From the NCBI GenBank assembly GCA_037444685.1, contig JBBILX010000002.1, forward strand, positions 372,001 to 436,000: a DNA stretch of 64,000 bases, in the 5' to 3' direction. Of the stretch, positions 17,932-25,566 are shown piece after piece. Position numbers and translations under genes: made by a program. Source of the stretch: UBA964 sp037444685. Lineage in GTDB: Bacteria; Pseudomonadota; Gammaproteobacteria; Steroidobacterales; Steroidobacteraceae. The stretch's first letter is position 1; each line of letters opens with the position of its first letter. The notes beneath the pieces were generated by a model. The model was not told the origin of the DNA, searched no databases, and saw only the letters and a program-made list of their open reading frames with translations.

Positions 17932-19080
17932 ATGAGTGACCTGACGAGACCGTTGATGCTGGCCCTGACCCTCGCCTTCGCGAGCGCGCTGGTGCAAACC
18001 GCCGCCTCGGCAGCGGAGGCGGACCGCAAACCGCCGCCGCTCGTCCAGCCCGACGGCAGCTATGCGACCGTGCCGCTCGAGAAGGACGTCGTCGTCGTCA
18101 AGGTCGTGCAGCACTCACCCGTCAATCTGCAGAAGGCACCGAGCGTGCGCGAGGGCCTCGCGACCAACGTCGAACGGATGGCCTACTGGATCAACAAGGC
18201 CTGCACGACCGGCAAGAAGCCCGACTTCATCCTGTTCAACGAGTTCCCGTTGACGGGCTACTCCTCTGGCACGCGCGCAGAGAAGCTCGAGTTCACGATC
18301 CGGATCCCCGGTCCCGAGACGAAGCGGATCGGCGAGCTCGCGAAGGCCTGTGATACCTACGTGATCTTCGGCAGCTACGCCGTCGACCCCGAGTGGCCTG
18401 GCCACATCCTGAGCCTCAACCCCGTGATCGGCCGCGACGGCGAGGTCAAGAAGGTCTACTGGAAGTCGCGCAACGTGCTGCGGCTCAACAAGAACGAGGA
18501 GATCCCGACGACGACCATCGAGAGCGTCCGCGACCGCTACCGTGCCCGCTACGGGATCGAAGAGGAGTTCCCGGTGCTCCGCACGGAGTTCGGCAACATC
18601 GCGGTGAGCACGGTTCAGATCGATCCGTTCGTCTTTGCGGCCTATGCGATGCGTGGCGTCGAGATCATGATGCGAACCGCCACGCTGTTCTCCAGGACAG
18701 ACGTGCAGGCCATCGCCTTCTACAACAACATGTATTCGGCGATGTCCAACATCACCTTCCCGCCGGAATCGGGAGTGCCTGCGAGCTTCGGCGGCGGCTC
18801 TCTGATCGTCGGTCCACGCGGACAGGTGCTGGCCGAAGACCCGAGCAACAACGACTCGGTGATCGAGGCCGAGATCCCGATCGCCGAGTTCCGCAAGGGG
18901 CGGACGATCCCGCGTTATCCGCTCGAGGTCGTCAAGCCCGTCTTCGACCAGTACGTGCCCGAGGTTCCGCTCAACCACCTCGACCTGCCGCCCGAGAAGC
19001 TGCCGCAGACCAACGAGGAGATGAAGAAGCTGATCGACTCGAAGAGCCGCTGGTTGAACCGGGGTGACAGAGCGAAATGA
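17932..19080 (+). CDS. Exported nitrilase-fold protein lacking the catalytic cysteine
   Basis: A 382-residue protein with a signal peptide (LMLALTLAFASALVQTAASA) and a carbon-nitrogen hydrolase fold. The catalytic Glu is present (E104 in FNEFPLTGY), as is the Lys (K178 in VYWKSRN). The nucleophile position, normally Cys in the I-C-x-D motif, is Gln: the segment reads VSTVQID, with Q229 (codon 18616-18618). No nearby Cys can substitute. It is therefore probably not a working amidase or nitrilase by the usual mechanism. GGAG lies seven bases before the ATG. A small membrane protein gene follows 95 bp later. Confidence 0.87.
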   Translation: MSDLTRPLMLALTLAFASALVQTAASAAEADRKPPPLVQPDGSYATVPLEKDVVVVKVVQHSPVNLQKAPSVREGLATNVERMAYWINKACTTGKKPDFILFNEFPLTGYSSGTRAEKLEFTIRIPGPETKRIGELAKACDTYVIFGSYAVDPEWPGHILSLNPVIGRDGEVKKVYWKSRNVLRLNKNEEIPTTTIESVRDRYRARYGIEEEFPVLRTEFGNIAVSTVQIDPFVFAAYAMRGVEIMMRTATLFSRTDVQAIAFYNNMYSAMSNITFPPESGVPASFGGGSLIVGPRGQVLAEDPSNNDSVIEAEIPIAEFRKGRTIPRYPLEVVKPVFDQYVPEVPLNHLDLPPEKLPQTNEEMKKLIDSKSRWLNRGDRAK

Positions 19081-19175
19081 TTCGGTGAGCCGGCCGATGA
19101 TCCGTTGGCCGGCGGGCCGGGGATGCGCAGTCGGGCGTGCGGTCGGGCGCACGCTCCCGGTCCGGGTGTGAGGGG

Positions 19176-19571
19176 ATGGACCTCGAGACTCTCAAGGCAC
19201 ACTGTCGTCCGCGGCCGGCAATCCCTGCGCTGACCGTGCTGCTCATGGGACTGATGTTGGCGTTGCCCGCCGCAGGGCGGCCGGAGGTCGGGCCCCTCGT
19301 CGCCTGGGGCGTGCCGCTCGCGCTGGTCGGCTCGGCGGTTCTCGCGTTCGCTGCCGGCTTCTGCTCCTTCGTGCCACCGCTCGCCTGGCTGACCGTCGTC
19401 GCGCTTGGCTCGAAATCGCTGCTCGCGCTGCCCACGGCGGCCGCGTCCGCATCGCTCGCAGCCGGCGTCGCGCTGTCCGTGGCGGCCCTCGCGATTCAAC
19501 TCTGGCGTGTCGCCACGCGGCGCTTCGTGCCGAGCCGCGGCGACCAGACGGACGGTTCGCCCGGCGACTGA
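19176..19571 (+). CDS. Small hydrophobic membrane protein, unknown function
   Basis: A 131-residue protein with four likely membrane segments, between about residues 14 and 110, and a short polar C-terminal tail. I recognise no family. The ATG at 19176 follows a GAGGGG run that is very close to it, so the start is tentative. It lies between the nitrilase-fold gene and the molybdoenzyme genes on the same strand, 90 bp before the latter, and may belong to the same transcription unit. Confidence 0.55.
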   Translation: MDLETLKAHCRPRPAIPALTVLLMGLMLALPAAGRPEVGPLVAWGVPLALVGSAVLAFAAGFCSFVPPLAWLTVVALGSKSLLALPTAAASASLAAGVALSVAALAIQLWRVATRRFVPSRGDQTDGSPGD

Positions 19572-19661
19572 CGGCGAGCGACCGCCACGCTATCCAGAAC
19601 CGTCTACAATGGATCGTGACCCGCGGGCGACGCAGGCATCGCCCGTTCCAGGAGGATGAAG

Positions 19662-22619
19662 ATGAATCTAACGGTCCTGCTCTGGGGCATCCCGCAGGCG
19701 ATGCGGGCGGCCGCCAGGGTGTACCCCGGGTACGCGGCGCGCCTCAAGGAACGCGACCTGATCGCGCAGTTCCGTCTGCGCGACCGGCCGGAGGGCCGCT
19801 GGATCCAGCTCGAGAACGGCAAGGTCCGCACCGGCAAGGGCCTGCACGACAAGCCCGATCTGACCATCCACTTCAAGAACCGCGAGATCGCCGAGAGCTT
19901 CCTGACGCCGCCGTTCGACCTGCTCGAGCGCGTCGATGCGGCGAAGAACTTCAAGATCGGTCTCGACGGTCCGGACGACCTGGCCGTCTGGTTCATGCAG
20001 ACGCTCGCGCGCCTCGAGACCGTGACCTGGAAGGCCGGCACCGACATGGGCGATGGTGTCACGCGCTACACGAACGGCACCAACAGCGGCCCGATCTTCG
20101 TCTACGTCAAGGATGGCAAGATCATCCGAACCACACCGATCGACTTCGACGACCAGGACGCCCCGTCGTGGGAGATCAAGGCGCGCGGCAAGACCTTCAG
20201 GCCCTCGCGCCGCACGACCGTGGCCACCCACGGGCTGTGTCTCAAGTCGATGGTCTACTCGGACAACCGCATCCTGTATCCGATGAAGCGCGTCGACTTC
20301 GATCCGGACGGCGAACGCAACATCCAGAACCGCGGCAAGTCGGAGTTCGTGCGCATCAGCTGGGACGAGGCGACCGACATCGTGGTCAAGGAGATCAAGC
20401 GCGCGAAAGCCGTCGGTCCGGGCGCGATCTGCGTCGCCAACGGCTCCCACCATCAGTGGGGCAACCTCGGCCATTACCTCAGCGCCTTCAACCGTTTCTG
20501 GAACCTGATCGGCGTCACCAAGCTCGTCCACACGCCGGACAGTTGGGAAGGCTGGTTCTGGGGCGCGATGCACCATTGGGGCAACAGTCTGCGGCTCGGC
20601 TGCCCGGAGTTCTACGGCACCGTCGAGGACTGCCTCAAGGAGGCAGAGATGATCGTTTTCTGGTCCAGCGACCCGGATGCGACCTACGGCTTCGACGGCA
20701 CCGAGCGGCGCGAGTGGGCGAGGCAGCTCGGCATCAAGATGGTCCACATCGACCCCTACCTCAACCACACCGCCGCCCATCTCGGTGGCAAGTGGATCTC
20801 GCCCAAGCCGGGCACCGACGCTGCACTCGCCCAGGCACTCTGCCACGTCTGGATCACGGAGGGCCTCTATGACAGGAAATTCGTCGCCGAGCGCACCACC
20901 GGTTTCGAGGACTGGAAGGCCTACATCCTCGGCGAGTCGGACGGCGTGCCAAAGACTCCCGAGTGGCAGGAGAAGGAGACCGGCGTGCCGGCGCGCGACG
21001 TGCGCGCCCTCGCGCGAGAGTGGGGCACGAAGCGCACCTACCTCGGTGCCGGTGGCTGGGGCGTCGGCCTCGGCGGCGCGGGCCGCAGCCCGATGGGCGT
21101 GCAGTGGGCGCGCATGATGACCATCCTCGGCGCGATGCAGGGTTTCGGCCGCCCGGGATCGAACTTCGGCAACCTGCAGTTCGGCGCCCCTCTCGACTTC
21201 AACTTCTACTTCCCCGGCTATGGCGAAGGAAGCTTCTCGGGCGACCTGCAGTACAGCGCGAATTCCGCCAACAACTACCAGCGCATGCCGCACATCGTGA
21301 CGATGAATTCCGTGCGCCAGTCCATTCCGCGGATGTGGTTCCCCGAGGCGATCATCCACGGCAAGGCGATGGGGTATCTGACCGACGTATCGTCCGTTCA
21401 GGGGCAGTTCTTTCCTTTCGGCTATCCGTCCCCGGGTCACGTGCGCGTCGAGATGCTCTACAAATATGGCAGCTCGTCGCTCGGCACTCAGGTCGCGTCG
21501 AACCGCTGGATCCAGGCCTACCAGCACGAGAGCCTGAAGTTCGTCGTCAATCAGTCCGTCTGGTGGGAGGGCGAAACGCGCTTCGCCGACGTCGTGCTGC
21601 CCGCCTGCACGGTCTTCGAGCGCTGGGACATCGGCGAGTGGTACAACGTCGGGGCCGGCTACGTGCACCACATGTACTCGATGAACAACCATCGGGTCAT
21701 CGCCATGCAGCACAAGGCGATCGAGCCGCTCGGCGAATCGAAGTCCGACTACGACATCTTCCTGTCGATCGCCGAGAAGCTCGGCCTCGGGGCGATCTAC
21801 TCCGAAGGCGGCACCAGCGAGCTCGACTGGTGCAAGCGGGTGTTCGACTCGTCCGACATGTCCAGGCACATCAGCTGGCGGGAGTTCCTCAGGAAGGGCT
21901 ACTACGTCGTGCCGCCCGACCCGGAACCGGCGCGCGCGCCGACCGCGCACCGCTGGTTCTATGAGGGCCGCAAGAAGGACACGCCCGAGCCCTACCCGCT
22001 GCCGTCGGACTACGTCAACGGCTTCGGCAACGGCCTGCAGACGCCGTCCGGCAAGTTCGAGTTCGTGGCGAGCACCCTCAAGCGCATCGACGATCCGGAC
22101 CGGCCGCCGCTCAATCAGTACATGCCGCGGTATGAGGATGCGAAGACCGAGCCGGAACTCGCCGAGTTTCCGCTGCAGTTGCTGACACCGCACTCGCGCT
22201 ATCCCTTCCATCTCATGGGGGACGAAGAGGGCTGCAGCGTGCGCGACATCCGCGAGCACCGGATCTTCAAGGACGGGCACTACTATCTCGTGGCGCGCAT
22301 CAGCCCCGAGGATGCCGCGGCACGCGGCATTCAGGACGCCGACCTGATCCGCCTCTGGAACCGACGCGGATCGGTCGTCTGTGCCGCCCAGATCACGCGC
22401 CGTCTGCGACCCGGAGTCGTCCAGGCGCCGACCGGTTCGGCGGTATACCGTCCTGCCGGCGAGCCGGGCCGTTCGACCGACCTCGGTGGCTGCGTCAACA
22501 TGCTCAATCCGAGCAAGCCGATCGCGAAGAAGACGCACGGCATCCGGCCCAACACGACGCTGATCCAGATCGAGAAGTGGACGGGCGTGGACACCTGGAC
22601 GCCGGCGGAGATCGCCTGA
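19662..22619 (+). CDS. Transhydroxylase-type molybdopterin enzyme, large subunit, with N-terminal SCP2-like domain
   Basis: A 985-residue protein of the DMSO-reductase superfamily. From residue about 132 it follows the large subunit of Pelobacter pyrogallol-phloroglucinol transhydroxylase as I recall it (GPIFVYVKDGKIIRTTPIDF, then TPDSWEGW, to the C-terminus). The expected Mo-ligand Ser is S294, next to D293, and the pocket His is H263. No N-terminal Fe-S cysteine motif or export signal is seen, so it is cytoplasmic. Residues about 1-125 are extra and match an SCP2 sterol-carrier pattern (GRWIQLENGKV, PDLTIHF, NFKIGLDGPDDLAVWF). AGGAGG six bases upstream supports ATG 19662. The Fe-S subunit gene overlaps its stop. 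The substrate is probably a phenol or related ring compound. Confidence 0.9.
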   Translation: MNLTVLLWGIPQAMRAAARVYPGYAARLKERDLIAQFRLRDRPEGRWIQLENGKVRTGKGLHDKPDLTIHFKNREIAESFLTPPFDLLERVDAAKNFKIGLDGPDDLAVWFMQTLARLETVTWKAGTDMGDGVTRYTNGTNSGPIFVYVKDGKIIRTTPIDFDDQDAPSWEIKARGKTFRPSRRTTVATHGLCLKSMVYSDNRILYPMKRVDFDPDGERNIQNRGKSEFVRISWDEATDIVVKEIKRAKAVGPGAICVANGSHHQWGNLGHYLSAFNRFWNLIGVTKLVHTPDSWEGWFWGAMHHWGNSLRLGCPEFYGTVEDCLKEAEMIVFWSSDPDATYGFDGTERREWARQLGIKMVHIDPYLNHTAAHLGGKWISPKPGTDAALAQALCHVWITEGLYDRKFVAERTTGFEDWKAYILGESDGVPKTPEWQEKETGVPARDVRALAREWGTKRTYLGAGGWGVGLGGAGRSPMGVQWARMMTILGAMQGFGRPGSNFGNLQFGAPLDFNFYFPGYGEGSFSGDLQYSANSANNYQRMPHIVTMNSVRQSIPRMWFPEAIIHGKAMGYLTDVSSVQGQFFPFGYPSPGHVRVEMLYKYGSSSLGTQVASNRWIQAYQHESLKFVVNQSVWWEGETRFADVVLPACTVFERWDIGEWYNVGAGYVHHMYSMNNHRVIAMQHKAIEPLGESKSDYDIFLSIAEKLGLGAIYSEGGTSELDWCKRVFDSSDMSRHISWREFLRKGYYVVPPDPEPARAPTAHRWFYEGRKKDTPEPYPLPSDYVNGFGNGLQTPSGKFEFVASTLKRIDDPDRPPLNQYMPRYEDAKTEPELAEFPLQLLTPHSRYPFHLMGDEEGCSVRDIREHRIFKDGHYYLVARISPEDAAARGIQDADLIRLWNRRGSVVCAAQITRRLRPGVVQAPTGSAVYRPAGEPGRSTDLGGCVNMLNPSKPIAKKTHGIRPNTTLIQIEKWTGVDTWTPAEIA

Positions 22620-23470
22620 TGACGAAGAAGTGGAACCTGATCGTCGACGTCGCGAAGTGCGACAACTGTCGCGCCTGCTTCATCGCCGTCAAGGACGAGT
22701 ACATCGGTAACGACTTTCCCGGCTATTCGGCGGCGCAGCCAGCGAAGGGACACAACTGGCTCGACATCCGGCGCCACGAGCGCGGGACCTACCCGCTCGT
22801 CGAGGCGCATTTCATGCCCGTGATGTGCAACCACTGCGACGACGCACCCTGCATGAAGGCCGCGCAGAACGATGCCGTTCGCAAGCGCGCCGATGGCATT
22901 GTCATCATCGACCCGGAGAAGTCCAAGGGACAGAAGCAGATCGTCGATGCCTGCCCCTACGGCGCGATCAGCTGGAACGAAGAGCGGCAGATCCCCCAGC
23001 ACTGGACCTTCGACGCGCATTTGCTCGATGCCGGCTGGACGAAGACTCGCGCCGAGCAGGCATGCCCAACGCGCGTGTTCCGCACCATCAAGGTCGAGGA
23101 CACCGAGATGCAACGTATCGCCGCGGAGGAATCGCTCGAGGTCCTTAAGCCAGAGCTCGGCACCCGGCCGCGGGTCTACTACAAGAATCTACACCTGATG
23201 ACGAAGTGCTTCATCGGCGGCACGGTCGTCGCCGACATCGATGGTGTCGAGGAATGCGCCGCGGGCGTGCACGTGACGCTGCGCCAAGGCGGCCGCGAAG
23301 TCGGCCGCACGACGACCGACACGTTCGGCGAGTTCAAGATCGACCGGCTCGAGCCCGGCAGCGGGCGCTACGAGATCGAAGCCAGTGGTGCACGCGGCCG
23401 CGCGACGCGGGAGGTCAAGATCGGCACCGAGAGCGTCTACGCCGGAGTCCTGAAGCTCGCCGCGGCTTGA
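22619..23470 (+). CDS. Transhydroxylase-type Fe-S small subunit with C-terminal CNA-B-like domain
   Basis: A 283-residue electron-transfer subunit whose ATG overlaps the stop of the large subunit. Cysteines at 14, 17, 20, 70, 73, 78, 112 and 149 would bind two [4Fe-4S] clusters. The Pelobacter small subunit, as I recall it, has four more and three clusters; the matching places here are V24, W129, D132 and a missing Cys before C149. After a linker (LKPELGTRPRVYYKNL) comes a beta-sandwich of the CNA-B/transthyretin type (about residues 197-283), also found in that subunit. Together this identifies the pair as a transhydroxylase-family enzyme. The substrate is unknown. Confidence 0.9.
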   Translation: MTKKWNLIVDVAKCDNCRACFIAVKDEYIGNDFPGYSAAQPAKGHNWLDIRRHERGTYPLVEAHFMPVMCNHCDDAPCMKAAQNDAVRKRADGIVIIDPEKSKGQKQIVDACPYGAISWNEERQIPQHWTFDAHLLDAGWTKTRAEQACPTRVFRTIKVEDTEMQRIAAEESLEVLKPELGTRPRVYYKNLHLMTKCFIGGTVVADIDGVEECAAGVHVTLRQGGREVGRTTTDTFGEFKIDRLEPGSGRYEIEASGARGRATREVKIGTESVYAGVLKLAAA

Positions 23471-23502
23471 GGACGCAAGGCAGCCGCCCGACATTGCGAG
23501 CA

Positions 23503-23533
23503 CGGGCACCCGACCAGAGAGGCCAGGTGCCCG
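23503..23533. terminator. Hairpin between convergent genes, possible terminator
   Basis: CGGGCACC and GGTGCCCG form a perfect 8-bp stem around a 15-base loop, between the convergent ends of the Fe-S subunit gene (23470) and the carbonic anhydrase gene (23543). There is no T-run on either side, so terminator function is only likely from position. Confidence 0.35.
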
Positions 23534-23542
23534 CGAGCCGAA

Positions 23543-24268
23543 TCAGTCCTTGAACGTCACCACCCCGGTCGCGACGTCGTGCACCGCGCCGACGACCTTG
23601 AGCTGCCCCTTGGCGATCAGGTCGGCGATCACTGGACTGCGATTCACGATGCTCTTGACCGTCAGCTCCACGTTGGCATGCGTCACCGCGTCGACGAACT
23701 CCCTGTTCTTCGAGTTGCGCTGACCTTCGAATCCGCGGACCGAGTAGACAGCCGGCGAGATATTGCTGAGCGTCTGCGTGAGGTTGCCGAGTTCCACGAC
23801 GTCGCAGGCGCCCTTGACCGCGCCGCACTCCGTGTGTCCGAGGACGACGATCAGCTTCGCACCCGCCACCGCGGTGGCGAACTCCATGCTGCCGAGGATG
23901 TCGGTGTTGACGAAGTTGCCGGCGATGCGCGGTGCAAAGACGTCGCCGATACCCTGGTCAAAGACGATCTCCGGCGGCACCCGCGAGTCGATGCAGCCGA
24001 GAATCACCGCAAAGGGGTACTGGCCGCTGGCCGTGCCGGCGACCTGGGCCTTGTAGTCCCGGACCAGCATGGCCCCGTCGACGAAGCGCCGGTTGCCGTC
24101 CTTGAGCAGCGCGAGCGCTGCGTCAGGCGTCATGGCCGCCTGAGTCTCCTTGGTCTGGACCGTCGTGATCGGGGCGGGCTTCTTTCGGGCCTCACGCGCC
24201 TCGATGCCCGGCGAAGCGAGCCCGAGAGATGCGATGAGGGCGACGACGAGCAGATGCCGGTTTGCCAT
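23543..24268 (-). CDS. Exported beta-class carbonic anhydrase
   Basis: A 241-residue protein with a Sec signal peptide (residues 1-24, ending GIEA) and a beta-carbonic anhydrase domain that interconverts CO2 and bicarbonate. The zinc ligands are visible: Cys and the Asp-Arg dyad in GCIDSRVPPE, and His and Cys in LGHTECGAVKGA. Length and motif spacing are normal for the family. Periplasmic beta-type enzymes are less common than cytoplasmic ones. It stands alone, convergent with the molybdoenzyme operon. The start region carries an inverted repeat that may control translation. Confidence 0.93.
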   Translation of the reverse strand: MANRHLLVVALIASLGLASPGIEAREARKKPAPITTVQTKETQAAMTPDAALALLKDGNRRFVDGAMLVRDYKAQVAGTASGQYPFAVILGCIDSRVPPEIVFDQGIGDVFAPRIAGNFVNTDILGSMEFATAVAGAKLIVVLGHTECGAVKGACDVVELGNLTQTLSNISPAVYSVRGFEGQRNSKNREFVDAVTHANVELTVKSIVNRSPVIADLIAKGQLKVVGAVHDVATGVVTFKD

Positions 24269-24332
24269 TACCTGAAACTCCCTTTAAGTGAGGCGACAGT
24301 AGTTGGATGGGCCGACCCGACCTTTCAGGTAA
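24268..24332 (-). promoter_or_regulatory. Inverted repeat spanning the carbonic anhydrase leader and start codon
   Basis: TTACCTGAAA (24268-24277) and TTTCAGGTAA (24323-24332) are perfect 10-bp inverted copies 45 bases apart. The proximal copy overlaps the ATG, and the AAAGGGAG ribosome binding site lies between the arms. In RNA this could form a stem-loop enclosing the initiation region; in DNA it could be a two-site operator. The rest of the 260-bp upstream gap is AT-richer than its surroundings and holds no gene I can see. Confidence 0.45.
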
Positions 24333-24530
24333 CAGTATGCCGCCGCATAAAGTAGGAATTATCTGATATTTCTGACACAGCTATTCGGAAACATCGAAGT
24401 ATCTTCGATCCCGCCAGAGGCGCGATGCCCGCCCTCGACACAGACCGAGGCGGAGCATTCCCGAACGCCCTCCCGGCCGATCTGGCATCCTCAATATCGC
24501 GACGCGCGCTGCCACGTCAGGCGAGCGCCG

Positions 24531-25421
24531 TCAGGGATTCAAGCCGCCGTTCGCGACCACGAGCTGTCCGGTGATCCAGCGCGAATCGTCGCTCGCGAGG
24601 AAGGCGACGACATCGGCGATGTCCTGCGGTCGGCCGAGCCGTCCGAGCGTCGTGTTCCGCGCGACCTGCTCGCGCACCGCCGGCGGATAGTCGCTGATCA
24701 TGTCGGTGTCGGTCAGCCCGGGCACCACGGCGTTCACGGTGATCTGTCGCGACCCGAGCTCGCGCGACAGCGAGCGCGTGAACTGCTCGACCGCGGCCTT
24801 CGAACCTGCATAGATCGAATAGCCCGGCGACCAGCCGCGCGTCGTGCTGCTCGAGATGTTGATGATGCGCCCGCCGTCGGCAACCATTCTTGCCGCTTCC
24901 TGCAACGAGAAGTACGTACCCTTGAGCAGTCCAAATACCTGATCGAACGTCTGTTCGGTCTCCTGCGCGACCGGCACCGCGGGCGGCAGGATGCCAGCAT
25001 TGTTGACGACGATGTCGAGGCGCCCGAGCCGCTGCTTGGTCTCGGCATACAGACGCCGCACGTCCGCGACGTTCGAAATGTCCGCCTGGATCGCCACCGC
25101 GCGGCCGCCTGCCGACTCGATGGCCTCCACCGCCTGCTCGGCGGCCACCTTGGACCTGACGTAGTTGATCACCACCGTCGCGCCGTCGCGTGCAAGGCGA
25201 TCGGCGATCGCGCGGCCGATGCCCCGGGAACTGCCGGTGACCAGTGCGACCTTCCCTTCGAGGCGACGCTTGACCGCGACCGGCGGCGCCGGCGCAGCGG
25301 CCGCCTGTTTGGTCGCTGCGTCGGCAGCAAATGACGCGCGCGTCGGCGCCATGGACGAGATCGCGAGGGCGGCCGATATCGCGACGAGGGCGGAACGATT
25401 GCGGAGGATCGAACGCATCAT
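24531..25421 (-). CDS. SDR-family oxidoreductase with export signal
   Basis: A 296-residue short-chain dehydrogenase/reductase. The cofactor motif is VTGSSRGIGRA, the NAG motif is VNNAGIL, and the active site has Ser in NISSS and YAGSK. Ahead of this domain lies a signal-peptide-like segment (SALVAISAALAISSMAPTRASFA) and an Ala/Pro linker to about residue 50. It has no twin arginine, so Sec export or a membrane anchor is implied, which is odd for an NAD(P)-dependent enzyme. Two adjacent ATGs (25421, 25418) follow a GAGGGAG site. Substrate unknown. Confidence 0.9.
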   Translation of the reverse strand: MMRSILRNRSALVAISAALAISSMAPTRASFAADAATKQAAAAPAPPVAVKRRLEGKVALVTGSSRGIGRAIADRLARDGATVVINYVRSKVAAEQAVEAIESAGGRAVAIQADISNVADVRRLYAETKQRLGRLDIVVNNAGILPPAVPVAQETEQTFDQVFGLLKGTYFSLQEAARMVADGGRIINISSSTTRGWSPGYSIYAGSKAAVEQFTRSLSRELGSRQITVNAVVPGLTDTDMISDYPPAVREQVARNTTLGRLGRPQDIADVVAFLASDDSRWITGQLVVANGGLNP

Positions 25422-25566
25422 GCAGGGACTCCCTCTTGACGGACTGGAGGACGACCGCTCGGGCGCAGGCGTCCGCGGCCGGCCTGCAAGCGTAGCAGCC
25501 TGCGCAACGCAGCGGCGTCGGTCCCGACGGGTGTGACCGGTCGCGCAGCCGCGCTATCCTGGCCCC

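Noticed and set aside
23543..24268. A link between the carbonic anhydrase and the molybdoenzyme as one operon
   Set aside because: The genes converge and are separated by a hairpin, so they are not co-transcribed.
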